A stretch of DNA of 64,000 bases, taken from positions 2,356,001 to 2,420,000 of the forward strand of contig WJXW01000008.1 in assembly GCA_015832175.1 (NCBI GenBank), read 5' to 3'. The position numbers and the translations under genes are program-made. This DNA comes from Paraphaeosphaeria minitans (lineage: Eukaryota > Ascomycota > Dothideomycetes > Pleosporales > Didymosphaeriaceae). Below, piece by piece: positions 10,211 to 20,173 of the stretch; the stretch's first letter is position 1, and each line of letters begins with the position of its first letter. Under the pieces are notes generated by a model. It saw nothing but the letters and a program-made list of their open reading frames with translations. It did not search any database and was not told where the DNA came from.

Positions 10211-11977
10211 CTAGTCCATGTTCCCATGCTCTGCTAACCACTTCTCACTCCCTTCCAACCTTTTTCGGGCCCTTGTCAGGGACTTTTCCATACTCTGTAT
10301 CTCCCTCTCCACTGCAGTAATGCCTCCAGGTGCGTTTGTGGGCACCGTCTTCCCAAAGTCACGAACACCTTGAACGTAGCGTTCCATGTATTCGATAGCC
10401 TCCTTTTGCGACGCAATCGATGAAAGCGTGTCCGGGCGGCCTAAAGACTTGATGCTGGTAGCCCCTTGGAAAGTTACACCGGGACGCAAGCGCTCCGCGT
10501 CGATCCTCGAGGCCTCGAATGCCTTTTCGTACGCATGCAATTGCTTTAGAGCACGACGATGTTGACCCTTCATGCGCTTCAACTGCTCGGGGTTGTCCTT
10601 AAAACGTTCTGCTGAAGTGGCATGGTCACGACGTTGCGCATTCTCACGTTTATGTTGCGTCTCCACTCTGAGCCGTTCCACTTGCCAGAGCGGCAGGTCA
10701 TACTCCTTCTGACATACGCCGTCAGGACACAATCTCTCTGCCTCCTCTTTAGCCTCCTTTAGGTCTTTGGCGTTCCTTTCCGACCTCTCTTCTGCTTTCC
10801 ACAGTTCGAAGCGGGCCGCCCATTCGTTGTCTGGCGTTTGAGCTTCCGCAACCTCTTTCTTGTATCGCTTTGTTTCACGGTCTGAAAGTTCAGCCCAGTC
10901 AACGTGACATTCCACCTTTCTCAAGGGTTCCTCCGCGAAGTAACGAGCTCTCTCGGTCGCGTATGCTCGAGCCACATCTATCTCGAATTGCTCACCGTTG
11001 AACTGATCCGGCCAGCCATTGTTTAGATACAACAGCTTTAGTATGGCTGGCTCCATCCAGTGGCTGTATTCGCCCTGGCCTGGCAGTTCCTTGAGTGCGC
11101 GGTACAAACGGTCAATGTCTCGAAGAACGTCGCCCGCAGGTCGACTTCGCACGAGGTCTAAGCTGTTCTGGTTCTTGATCCCCGCAGCTTCTTCTCGCTC
11201 CCTGTCATTCAGCTCTTCGATTTTCTCAAAACCTTCGTCGTACTCGACGACTTCCGCCTGGTCTTCAACCGTGGCATCAAGTTCCCGCGTCTCACCAATG
11301 TCGTCTTCATCGTCCCAGAATTCGCTGCTTCCCTCCGAAGCACCGTCGCTGAAATCCATGTCTTGTTCGCTGCCGCCATCATCACTCCAATCGCTGGAGC
11401 TACTGTCACCCCAATTGCTCGCCTCGTCTTTTGTGCTCTCCGATTCACCGTACCAGCCCTTGCAATACACCGGATCCGTGCTGCGCCCTTCGATCTGGTC
11501 CACGATCCAGATGCGATGCTCCTTAGCATCGTAGATGATAATGGGGGAATGATTGCCGCAATTCGACAATGGTGTGTACCACGGGTACATGTATTGACCC
11601 CTTTCATCATCAAAGCCGTCGCCAGGTGAGAGATAACGTGGATCTCTTCCTTTCTCCACATCGCCAATGCTCAGTTGGTTGAAGAATGCACCTCCTTGGA
11701 AAAAGTCCCTTGCATCCGTTTCTGCCCCGTCGATGTACGGCATGATGCTGTAGAGATGGATGATTGCGGGGTCCAGCTCGTGTTCGGCGTAGCTAGCCAG
11801 CAGTTCCTCGCTCAGTTTGTGTGGTCCGCGGATGAGTGCTTCGGGATCGACATATCGCATGACAACGAGTGTTTCGTAGATGTTGAGCAGCTCATTGGCC
11901 ACCTCCTGTAGACGCTCTTTCTGCTCCGCAGGCAGGCTGTCAGCTGCGAACTCTGCGGCGACATTAGGTTCCGCCAT
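10211..11977 (-). CDS. Unassigned acidic coiled-coil protein, 588 aa
   Basis: One uninterrupted frame of 588 codons from the ATG at 11977 to a TAG at 10213-10211. Residues ~1-170 look like a folded domain, with 'EHELDPAIIHLYSIMPYID', 'DFFQGGAFFNQLSIGDVEKG', 'YMYPWYTPLSNCGNHSP' and 'IIIYDAKEHRIWIVDQIEG'. Next comes a very acidic Asp/Ser/Glu linker (~180-260). The remainder is rich in Glu, Lys and Arg and probably forms long coiled coils. There is no signal peptide or membrane helix. The first domain resembles N-terminal regions of uncharacterised ascomycete proteins I have seen, but I cannot name a family with confidence. It is convergent with the permease and divergent from nothing close by. 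Confidence 0.8.
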   Translation of the reverse strand: MAEPNVAAEFAADSLPAEQKERLQEVANELLNIYETLVVMRYVDPEALIRGPHKLSEELLASYAEHELDPAIIHLYSIMPYIDGAETDARDFFQGGAFFNQLSIGDVEKGRDPRYLSPGDGFDDERGQYMYPWYTPLSNCGNHSPIIIYDAKEHRIWIVDQIEGRSTDPVYCKGWYGESESTKDEASNWGDSSSSDWSDDGGSEQDMDFSDGASEGSSEFWDDEDDIGETRELDATVEDQAEVVEYDEGFEKIEELNDREREEAAGIKNQNSLDLVRSRPAGDVLRDIDRLYRALKELPGQGEYSHWMEPAILKLLYLNNGWPDQFNGEQFEIDVARAYATERARYFAEEPLRKVECHVDWAELSDRETKRYKKEVAEAQTPDNEWAARFELWKAEERSERNAKDLKEAKEEAERLCPDGVCQKEYDLPLWQVERLRVETQHKRENAQRRDHATSAERFKDNPEQLKRMKGQHRRALKQLHAYEKAFEASRIDAERLRPGVTFQGATSIKSLGRPDTLSSIASQKEAIEYMERYVQGVRDFGKTVPTNAPGGITAVEREIQSMEKSLTRARKRLEGSEKWLAEHGNMD

Positions 11978-12271
11978 GAATGATTGTCGCTATTCGTGGT
12001 TGTCGCTAAGAATAACCGGAGAGGTACGGTAATGTAGGTTATGTACTTCGCGCGATTAGGAGGATTGTTATTTGCACGATACCTCATTGGGCTTAGTAGG
12101 TAGGTAACGGCAAACCAACAAGTTGCCAGCAGGCGACCACACCTACCAAGCCTCCGCCCGAATCGGGAGATTCCATCTGGACTAGCCTCTAGCTCTATCG
12201 GCCAACTTCATAGATTACCGGATGTGTTATATAACGAGCGCAAGTACCTGTCCAGGTGCCTCGCTGCAAAT
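11978..12271. promoter_or_regulatory. Upstream region of the 588-aa gene
   Basis: This 294-bp spacer lies between the start of the 588-residue gene and the 3' end of the reductase pseudogene. It holds a short TAGG run (about 12,097-12,107) and otherwise nothing that I can identify. Confidence 0.35.
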
Positions 12272-13330
12272 TTAAGTCACCAGGAACACGACATTGCCCA
12301 CACCTCAATTTCCATTCAAGACAATCTTGCACGCCTCTCGAACTTCGCCAATGTCCTAGATATGTATCTGGTTACCTACGATAGACCTGTGAAGCCCATC
12401 CTCGACGTTTGCACGCAACGCGTCTAGATCTTCAGCGCCGGGTTCCTTGAACTAGAAGGCGTACTCTACGGCAGAGCGCCCAGCGTAGAATTTGCGCCCC
12501 GAACCTACTAAATTAAGGCCTATGAGGATGCACCAGGGTAACTTAGGTTTACCAAGCCGATCCATGATGCCTAAATCCTGCAGCTGAGCGCCGGACGGCT
12601 GCGTAGCTACCGACATAATGAGGCTTGTTGATGCTACCACCAGAGACAGCAAGTTCATCGCCTCGCCGGTTGTATCAAATAAAAAGTTCACCGATTGAGG
12701 TGGCAAGACCCTGAGGGGGCTTTGAGTGGTGTAATCAATTACTATACGGGGTCAGGCCTCAAAGTCTTGAAGGGGACCTGTAAGCAGAAACGTACTTTGA
12801 TCTCCAACTCCTTCGCTGACCAGCTCTGGTACTCTCTTGGCCTTGAGGGCGGAAACAGTCGTGAAGAGCTTGCCGGCATGGAACATGTTCTTGGTTAGTT
12901 AACATGCCATCGACCCGGTTCCGCTGACGGTGTGATAAACCAGCAGATACCTGAGCAATGCTACGCTGAACAAGACTTACGACCAGCAGAGACGAAAATC
13001 GTCTTTACGGCCAGAGAGCCCTTGTACATCCGAGTTCTTGCATTGCGGTCAAAGCCGCCAGTGGAATTGCTACAGCGTCTGCAAAAACACATGTCGCTCG
13101 GCGTCTTGGCCACAAACCTATCGGGGCATTTGCCAAATTCCGCCCATGACCCTGTATCTTTGTTAGAATTTCTATACGCATTGAAGCTTCCTGTCACATA
13201 CCGCGATGTGCTCCCGGCAAGCGGATGCACACCCTGTCGCCAACTTTTAGTCTGCTCACTTCGCCCCCCAAAGGCCGCAACTCCACATGCGCAGTCGTAT
13301 TCGATCTTACATGGAGATCTAATTGGCATC
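12272..13330 (-). pseudogene. Decayed medium-chain dehydrogenase/reductase (zinc-type quinone-reductase-like) gene
   Basis: No single frame spans it, but pieces of one family appear in order on the minus strand. Near 13,310-13,220: 'KIEYDCA' and, in another frame, 'EVSRLKVGDRV'. Near 13,110-13,030: 'FVAKTPSDM', then after a frame change 'ADAVAIPLAALTAMQEL'. Near 13,000: 'KTIFVSAG', the start of the nucleotide-binding fold. From ~12,890: 'GKLFTTVSALKAKRVPEL'. From ~12,706: 'SVNFLFDTTGEAMNLLSL'. From ~12,480: 'EYAF*FKEPGAEDLDALRA', ending near 12,272. At least three in-frame stops (12,475 region, 12,358-12,356, ~12,300) and two or more frameshifts are present. In this family such enzymes reduce enoyl or quinone substrates with NAD(P)H. 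The N-terminal limit is uncertain. Decay is not confined to C-to-T changes, so RIP alone does not explain it. Confidence 0.7.
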
Positions 13331-13667
13331 AACAACTATCGTCATTGATTGATCCACACACTTGGGTCTCTTTCACTACTGTTTGAAGACACCAGGGGCT
13401 CTCTTCACGCCTTTCGGGTTCACTTTCGCGGCGTGCACTCTGACGAAGCCGTTATGCGAAACTTAAGATGCTTGCACGCGCCTTTCCGATGTTCTCCGTC
13501 GCTGAAAGTCGAATGAGATGTCCAAGCGCCCCACAAATGTCCCACTAACGAGTAGTGATGGGCTAGAGGGCCGGCTGCTAGCAATTTCACTGCATTTTAA
13601 GCGTGTGAGAAAAGCTGATTGGCCAAGGAGGGCTATGCACGCGCGCAGGATCAACGACATGGTTTGT
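13331..13667. other. Spacer between pseudogene and OYE gene
   Basis: About 340 bp between the decayed reductase and the stop codon of the Old Yellow Enzyme gene. Part may be the lost N-terminus of the pseudogene; I could not recognise it. Nothing else is supported. Confidence 0.3.
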
Positions 13668-15077
13668 CTACGCAGTTACCTCAATTTCAGCCACGCGAAT
13701 GCTCTGGTCGTTCGTGACACTGCCATTGCTGTTCTCCTTCTCCTGTTGCTCGTGCCAGCAACTATAATCCGTATATCCTCTCTCCCTATCCGGGAAAGGC
13801 CCATAGAATCGATCTCGTTCGTACTTTGTTAGGCTCTTCCCAAGCTTAAGCCTCTCGACGAGATCGGGGTTGCTGGTGAAGTATCGACCGAAAAGAAGCG
13901 CGTCGTACTGGCCCGATCCGATGACGCCCCGGCAGTTCGTATCGTTCCAACCACCAGCTGAGAAGAAAGGCGTGTCCCCCATGATCTTGCGTAGGAACTT
14001 CAGGTTGATTGTCGCTGGGTCCAAGCCTTGGGAGCTAAGATACTGGTCCTTTTCAGAGTAGGAGTGGATCTGCTCATATCGCTACGAAGCCTCGTTAGCC
14101 AAACAGCACTCCAGCAATGCTACAGCGCTCATCACTTACAGGTTCGATCAGCGAGATATAAGACATTCTCGGAATCACCTTTTTCAGCTGCTCGCACAAG
14201 AAACTCCACGTCTCAATGCGCTGCTCTCCTCGCACTTGATTATAGAGTCCAAAAGGACTCAATCGTATCGCGCAGTTCTCTTGCCCAACTGCATCTGCAA
14301 CGCCTTGCATGAGTTCAATCACGAATCGACATCTTTCCTTGGGGCTACCTCCATATTCATCCGTCCTCGTATTGATATTGCTCGACAGAAACTGCTCAGG
14401 GAGATACCCATTTCCAGAATGCACTTCCACACCGTCGAACCCCGCTTCCATCGCCATCTTCGCAGCTGAACAATAATCTTCGATCGTAGATCTAATAAGG
14501 GCGTGCGTAAGCTCGAGAGGTGGGAAGTCGGCGTAGTTCACAGGCCCTGAATGCCCTGGTGGAGCTCGGCCAGAGTCTCCTTCCATAGGTACGACCGAGG
14601 GCGCGACAGAAGGCTTCCCAGTAAAGGGGGAGGTCGTGGTGCGCCCGGCGTGCCAGAGCTGCGCGTATATGTAGCCGCCTTTAGCGTGGACAGCAGATGT
14701 GATGAGTTTCCAACCGGCGAGGTGGGAGGGGTGAAAGAGGCCGGGGACGCCGGACATGCCGTTGCTCTATCCTCTATTAACACCTGTTATCATAATCAAA
14801 TGCGCCCGTGAGTGGTACATACTTCAAGACTTGGTGCAATTCCCTCGGATATCAAGAGACCACCTTCTGTAGTTCGCTGACTGTAGTACTCTGCGACCAG
14901 AGCGTCGGGCACCCATATCCTGTTGTAGTGTGCTGCCTCTGGGTCATCTTTCTCAAGGGGAAGGCATCGATTCCGCGTAAGGGGTGCGAAGACGACGCGG
15001 TGCTCAAGTGTGATCTTGCCGCCTGCAATTTCGAGGGGGGAGAAGAGCGCATCACTTGACCGCATTGTGGTCGCCAT
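13668..15077 (-). CDS. Old Yellow Enzyme family NADH:flavin oxidoreductase (3 exons)
   Basis: Exons 15077-14823, 14766-14140 and 14081-13668; introns 14822-14767 (gtatgt..tag) and 14139-14082 (gtaagt..tag). All junctions are phase 0 and the product is 431 residues. It is an FMN-binding TIM barrel. Visible landmarks are 'VVFAPLTRNRCLP' near residue 30 (FMN contact), 'YYSQRTTEGGLLISEGIAP', 'AKGGYIYAQLWHAGR', and the catalytic His201-x-x-Asn204 in 'GVEVHSGNGYLPEQFL', the pair that binds the substrate carbonyl. Near the C-terminus are 'DALLFGRYFTSNPDLVERL' and 'GYTDYSCW'. The family reduces activated C=C bonds using NAD(P)H; some fungal members act in secondary metabolism. The substrate is unknown. 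A decayed second reductase lies immediately downstream. Confidence 0.9.
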
Positions 15078-15088
15078 ACTGTATACTC

Positions 15089-15104
15089 TTTTTTTTTTTT
15101 TTTT
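15089..15104 (-). promoter_or_regulatory. Poly(dA:dT) run just upstream of the OYE start
   Basis: Sixteen consecutive T on the plus strand (A on the coding strand) end 12 bases before the ATG at 15077. Such tracts are common nucleosome-excluding elements in fungal promoters; here it would fall in the promoter or leader. Confidence 0.5.
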
Positions 15105-15975
15105 AAATTCTCCTTCGCAACTGCGGGGCTCCCCAATTGACCTTTTTCCTACAGTACCCTTGCACGTAACGAGCCACTGGCAACACCGAGTGCCGATGTT
15201 CTTCCGGACCAGCCTCGTGCTCTGCGCGTCATCGCCTTTGCCTTTTAAGGATAACGAAGTCGACGTCCACTTATCTCGGATTTGGAGAGATCCTGGGATT
15301 GGGCTCGACCAAGAGTGGCGGAAAGAGTTTTGGTGATGGAATATGAGGTAACAACGCGTTGGTTGGCTGGGCCGAGCTCGAACCAAAACACTAAAGGCAG
15401 ATACGTACCTACGTCCGTTTGGATGCCTCATTCTGCACGGCTGATGGATTGCGGAACGTCGGGTAGGATGGCTTAGCGCTATGCGGGCACGCCACTGGTT
15501 GAAATCAGGCAGCGCGCTAACGGATTGCCCGAGGACCTACAGCGGGTTTTCGGCTCCGTATCTAGGGGGTTCTCGCAACAACTTGCTTATCTCGAGCGGC
15601 TACAGTGTCCCGGTAGACTAGAACCCACTAAAAATCCCATTGACAGCCATGGAGGGAGCTAAAGCCCCAAAGTGAGGCGATTGGGACATAGATATTAGGG
15701 ATGAATAGGTATTCCAAGTGGTTTAGAATAGAGTTGGGACTGGGGTACCTTGATAAGCGGGTGTAGGAAGCGAGTAGTGAGAAAACCAAGACTCTATTCG
15801 AATTACCTCAAATTACAACCTTTGTAGATTCTTCTACTATGTAGCGAAAAGCGTTGCATGAGCTGACGCTGACGTGATGCTCGGGCTAGCAACGCACGGG
15901 AACAGTGCTACATAGCCAGTAACAGAAAGCATAGTATCAAGGTATTCCCCCGCTTGCATCCCATGCCGCTCGGTA

Positions 15976-15999
15976 CCCCGGCACTGACTCTAGCCGGGG
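15976..15999. other. Short GC-rich inverted repeat
   Basis: CCCCGGC at 15976-15982 and GCCGGGG at 15993-15999 form a perfect 7-bp stem around a 10-nt loop. It could be a paired regulator-binding site in the divergent promoter; no function is shown. Confidence 0.45.
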
Positions 16000-16336
16000 A
16001 TGAGCAGTGGAGTGGAGATGATTAGTGGGCTCGGGTGGACCTGGCGCTGGCCTGGTCCCTGAAGATCCGCGGGGGCGCAGGCCCTGGGCATGTGAATGCT
16101 CAAACCCCCAGCCGGCGACCTGATTGCATTATCTCACGCACAGACTGGACGGGATAAATGTAGATGCAATTTCTTGCTTCAGCACAACCAGAGCACAAAT
16201 TGACCATGTCGTCTGAATCAGGTTGATCGTGGACCAGCACCCACCTCGCCCACAAGCTCATTGACTCGAGCTAGTAGCAGGCCTTAGAACGACAGCTACC
16301 CCATGAAATCAATGATCGGCGCGCTATTGATGGTTC

Positions 16337-16366
16337 CCTCCCTACGAGCAATCAGTCGTAGGGAGG
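16337..16366. other. Perfect 11-bp inverted repeat
   Basis: CCTCCCTACGA at 16337-16347 and its exact complement TCGTAGGGAGG at 16356-16366 flank an 8-nt loop. It sits between the OYE and membrane-protein genes. It may be a binding site for a dimeric regulator or a relic of a mobile-element terminus. Confidence 0.55.
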
Positions 16367-17017
16367 AGCCACCGGTACCCTCCGTCCGTACATGTAAAAG
16401 TCATGCAACATATCCCTCTTGACCACCGCATCCCAACTATTTTCGAACAGCTTAGCACATTAGCCCAGGGCCTTCTCGTTTCAGATTGCCCTCGTGCTGA
16501 GTGGCCTGAGGGGACCACAATTTGCATAGACCTCAACAACGATCGAGCGACATAACCTCGTTTTGCTACATGAACCCGGATCCAGGAGACTTGACAGTCT
16601 CATTTCCCTACTCTTTCAGGAAGATTAGGCCGAGCTAGGATCCCCGGTGCTGTTTGTCAGGAGGATCGAAAGCCCTTTGAGCGCTAGAGGGCGGCAGAAA
16701 CCACATCATGTCTTGGGTGTGGAGAACGACGATCCAAAAGGCACGGGATCGGTTTCGCTAGGCTTAAGTCCATTTGACATGTTCCGTCCCGCGTAAAGGC
16801 AGGGCTGTGGACCTCTCCTGGCTCAATGCGCTGGACAAGTGGTGATCCTCACTCTCTGTCAAGTTTGATTCCAGAGAAAGCCTACACGCGAAAGATTCCT
16901 GCATCTTTTGAGATCCAATTCTTCTGTTTTCTGGTTTACAATATCTTTAAGTGAGAAATCCACATCACTGCCTTTGCGAAGTGAAGTCGCTAAGGAGTTA
17001 CTAGGCACGTTTGAACA

Positions 17018-18366
17018 ATGTCCCAAGCTGCAATGCCACCACCTCAGGGTGTGGTTGCCGACTTGCAACATCCTACAGATGTTCTTCGGACGATAAACTT
17101 TGTCACGCAGGCGCTGACTCTTGCGTTCTGCTCCTTCTTCGTTTTCATTAGAGCACTCCACAAGATCAGATCAATAGGTTTGAATCTTGCCGTCGATGAC
17201 TGTACGCTGTGCCTGTTCTTTTGCTACAAAGCCAGACTGAAGAGTAGTAGACATGACCTTCATCTCATGGATTCTTATGGTTGGATACTGCGTCTGCGGT
17301 ATTTTCCGTAAGTCCGCCGTTCGATTTCAGCGCCCTGTATACTGATGTTCGCGATTCCAGTCAGCTTGCATGGAGGAGGATATCACATATGGGAAGTACC
17401 CAAAACAGAAGTTGTCTACTACCACCAGGTATGTTCACAGGCAACGCTCGCCTTATTGCGACTGACGAAATCTGCACAGGCAGAGTATGCCGCCACAATC
17501 TTCTACGCACCGATGACTCTTTTCATCAAACTTAGCCTTCTCTTCCATATCGCACGAATATTCGCCCCTTATCGAAAGCGAGTACAGGGGATTTACGCCC
17601 TCGGAGGCCTGTTGGTCATTTACTACGTCACTTCTCTTGTTTTGAAGATTCGGATCTGTTCGCCAATTTCAGCCTATTGGAAGGGACAAGAGGAAAAATG
17701 CCTCAATCAGTCCGCTGTTATCACTGCCGACTCGATCATCAGCACGGTGACTGATGCAATTATTCTGGTGCTGCCCTTGCCTTTGACTTGGTCTTTACAG
17801 CTTCCACGAGACAAGAAGCTGCGCGTCAGCGGCATGCTGGCTGTTGGGGGTCTTGCGACTGCTTTTAGCGCATGGCGCCTGCATCTTATCCTGACGGAAG
17901 GCAAGTCGCCTGATGTCACCATAATCTTCCTTCAAGTCGTACTGTCAGGGTAAGTCATCGCGTTGACATTGGCTGGTCTTTACTGACAGTTCACAGTAAC
18001 GCTGAAGCTGGAATCGCCCTAATCTGCACCTGTCTTCCAGCTTTAGTTGTGCAATTCAATATGCTGAAGACTCGTGCCGGCTATGGCTCTTCTCGGACTC
18101 GGACCACTGGGCTTGGCGACAACACTTCTGGTGCCCACAAATTGTCAACTCTGAACTCTTCTCGCTATGGCCCGGGCCAAGACAAGTACAACGTTGATCT
18201 GGAAGCCTCATCCGATGAGGCAGGCTTAGTGAGCCATGCTCAAGGGAGCTCCTCACAGGAAGATGCTGCGCAGTTTAGTGGCATCATGCGCAAGGTGGAA
18301 GTAACGCATACGGTCACCTATGAGACGAGCGACTGCGATAAGGTCAGCCAGGCCGAGAGCCGGTAA
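17018..18366 (+). CDS. Fungal rhodopsin-domain integral membrane protein, seven helices (5 exons)
   Basis: Exons 17018-17201, 17251-17307, 17361-17428, 17480-17949 and 17997-18366. Introns are 17202-17250 (gtacgc..tag), 17308-17360 (gtaagt..cag), 17429-17479 (gtatgt..cag) and 17950-17996 (gtaagt..cag). The third intron is a multiple of three without a stop; removing it restores the family pattern 'VVYYHQAEYAATIFYAP'. The product is 382 residues. Landmarks are 'VDDYMTFISWILMVGYC', 'LSLHGGGYHIWEVP', 'LFIKLSLLFHIARIFAPYRK' and 'DKKLRVSGMLAVGGLATAFS', typical of the fungal rhodopsin-like domain also found in Pth11-related receptors. About seven hydrophobic segments precede a ~110-residue hydrophilic tail. 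No CFEM domain is present. Ligand and role are unknown; it is the last intact gene before the repeat block. Confidence 0.85.
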
Positions 18367-18709
18367 AGGGTCTTAACTCTTTCGCCTCCAGCAGGCAACA
18401 TCCCTAGGATTAACATTTTGATAACCCTATTCTTAATATCATGAGCTGAGCTCTTACGCTACCTGGTTGTCCATGAAAAATAACGAATTTCTTTCCGGGC
18501 GGCCGTAGGACCGACGGGGCAAGGTCAGGTGATGTGCGGGGTATCTAAGTATCTCGCTGGCAGGATAGCTCGCCAGCGATCCGTCTATACTGTACATAGC
18601 TGCTACTAATTATTCCTTAATACCATTACATTGCTAATACCCTAAGTTTAATACTTATATTACTTTATGTAATAGTCCTAATAGATGCTTAAAGAGACGA
18701 GTTACTAAA
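18367..18709. other. Boundary zone between gene-bearing DNA and the RIP-mutated block
   Basis: Up to about 18,590 the base composition is ordinary; beyond that the sequence becomes AT-rich with TpA dominating. No gene is seen. A perfect hairpin (18,554-18,579) lies at the transition. Confidence 0.6.
18554..18579. other. Hairpin at the compartment boundary
   Basis: TCGCTGGC (18554-18561) and GCCAGCGA (18572-18579) form an 8-bp perfect stem with a 10-nt loop. It lies within 30-40 bp of the change in composition. A role is speculative. Confidence 0.4.
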
Positions 18710-19505
18710 TGTTAAATCTAAGAGGGTAGCTAGTCCTAAAGGGTTAAGGTTAGTTCTTAGGTAGGAGTACTTATAAAGATTAAAAGGTTTTATTAATAGA
18801 ATAGTATCTTATAAAGTATAATAAGTTATAATATAGCCTAAGTATAATCTAAATAATAGATTAATAAATAGGTTAAATAAAAGTATAGAGAGTCTATCTT
18901 TGTGTTCTTATATACTAAAAGAATCCTACTCTATAGGGAGCGCTCTATAGAGAGTAATTACGTAACTACTCTATAGAGAGTACCTTATCACTCTATAGGG
19001 AGTAATTACGTAATTTCTTTATTTAGGGTATAGTTAGTATATAACCTATATTAGATCCCTACTACGCGCCCTCCTAAGTATAAAACTAGTAGTAAGCTAT
19101 TATTAGAGTTTTAGATCCTAATATTGTTTCCCTTCTTTCTAGCATTTATCCTTAAATTATATACCTTAGTCTTAGCCTATTACGTAAGCTAACCTACTAA
19201 CCCCACTTACTATAAGTACGTCTATTAGTATTATACCTACTAACTCTACTATTTAAAAATATTAACTTTATAACAAAATTAGAAACCCTAATATTATTAT
19301 AGAAGTTTCTTATATTAACTATAGTTTTAAAGGTTTTATTTATTATATTATATTTAGATCTAGGTAAAAGTGTTCTAAATGTGTCTAGCTAGATCGTCTA
19401 TGTATAAATATAAGTTAGACGTTCTTAGATAAGAATTATAAGTAGTATAAAAAGAAGGGTAAGAGATATAAATAGTATTATTTATATTAATAGTGTAGTT
19501 ATTAT
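18710..19505 (-). mobile_element. Gypsy A4: 3' end only (LTR plus antisense-ORF region), RIP-mutated
   Basis: 18,710-19,123 is a reversed LTR of the A family: it starts 'tgttaaatctaagaggg' and ends 'taata' (TAACA after C-to-T). Its U3 part resembles that of A2. Next to it, 19,124-19,145 is pyrimidine-rich on the plus strand, which is a polypurine tract on the element's own strand. 19,290-19,505 holds an antisense frame related to the one in A2. The rest of the element is missing, cut off by an E-family LTR fragment at 19,506. No target duplication is visible. Confidence 0.75.
19290..19505 (+). pseudogene. Antisense ORF remnant of Gypsy A4 (Cys motif plus basic helix)
   Basis: Reading the plus strand, opposite to the element, gives 'INYSFKGFIYYI', 'KCSKCV*LDRLCINIS' and 'LDKNYK*YKKKGKR', with stops at expected Trp/Gln positions. 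It aligns with the A2 antisense ORF ('INFSFRGSIYYIM', 'KCSKYIYLGCLYVNIS', 'LDKTYKEYKKKVKK'). The pattern C-x2-C-x6-C followed by a Lys/Glu-rich helix resembles small proteins found repeatedly in ascomycete genomes. Truncated at 19,505. Confidence 0.6.
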
Positions 19506-19579
19506 TATTATAGGCTAGCCTTAGAGAGTGAATAGAACTATAAGTGCCAAAATATAAAGAATAAATTCTAGATATTAAG
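19506..19579 (-). mobile_element. Fragment of an E-family Gypsy LTR
   Basis: The first 74 bp match the LTR at 31,489: 'tattataggctagcc' and 'gaactataagtgccaaaa'. It is cut off at 19,580 by the A3 LTR. TpG has become TpA at its first bases, as elsewhere in the block. Confidence 0.7.
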
Positions 19580-19861
19580 TGTTAAATCCAAGAGGGTAGC
19601 TAGTCCTAAAGAATTAAGGTTGGTTCTTAGGCAGGAGTACTTACAGAAGATAGAGGGTCTTGTTAATATAATAGTATCTTGCGAAGTGTAACGAGTTAAT
19701 AATTTAGTCTACTAGAATCTAAACAATAGATTAATAAACAGATTAAATATAAGTATAGAGGTCTATTATTACATTCCTATATACTTTAAGTATTTAGTAG
19801 ACTAATCGCTCTAATTAAACCAATTAAGCACTAATTAGTTACTTAGTATATTAAGTGCTTA

Positions 19862-20173
19862 TGTCCGTACAGTTTATCGTACAAATAGCACTAAGTAAAA
19901 TAGGGGCCTGCCTACCTGTAGGGACCCGCACAAGGACCCACTACTTAGGTCAGCGCTAAGAGGCAGAAACTTTATAAGGCCCTACCTACCTATAAGGACC
20001 TGCATAAGGACCCACTGCTTAGGTTAGCGCTAAGAGGTAGAGACTTTATAAAGCCCTTAGTACCCCTTTATACGATAGACAAGACGTAATTAATTAAACC
20101 TACTTTTTACCCTTTATATAATAGTATACTATTAATCCTTAAATGCTTAGTTGTAGGTTAAGCTAAACCTATA
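19862..20173 (+). repeat. 5' LTR of element B
   Basis: Paired with 29,148-29,461. The left terminus keeps TG; the right terminus reads 'cctata' where CCTACA is expected. Flanked on the left by the target duplication gctta. Confidence 0.8.

Larger units (their letters stand above)
15105..17017. other. Long intergenic region between divergent OYE and membrane-protein genes
   Basis: About 1.9 kb lie between two divergent start codons. There is no recognisable gene. A frame without ATG at about 16,330-16,560 (plus) could be a relic, but I cannot name it. Two perfect hairpins are listed separately. GC is moderate and TpA is not enriched, so this part has not been hit by RIP. Confidence 0.45.

Noticed and set aside
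12695..13348. Plus-strand frames of 67 and 138 codons
   Set aside because: They are antisense to the recognisable reductase pseudogene.
16330..16560. Plus-strand frame without ATG, ending '...TTICIDLNNDRAT'
   Set aside because: It looks somewhat protein-like, but has no start, no partner exon and no family I recognise.
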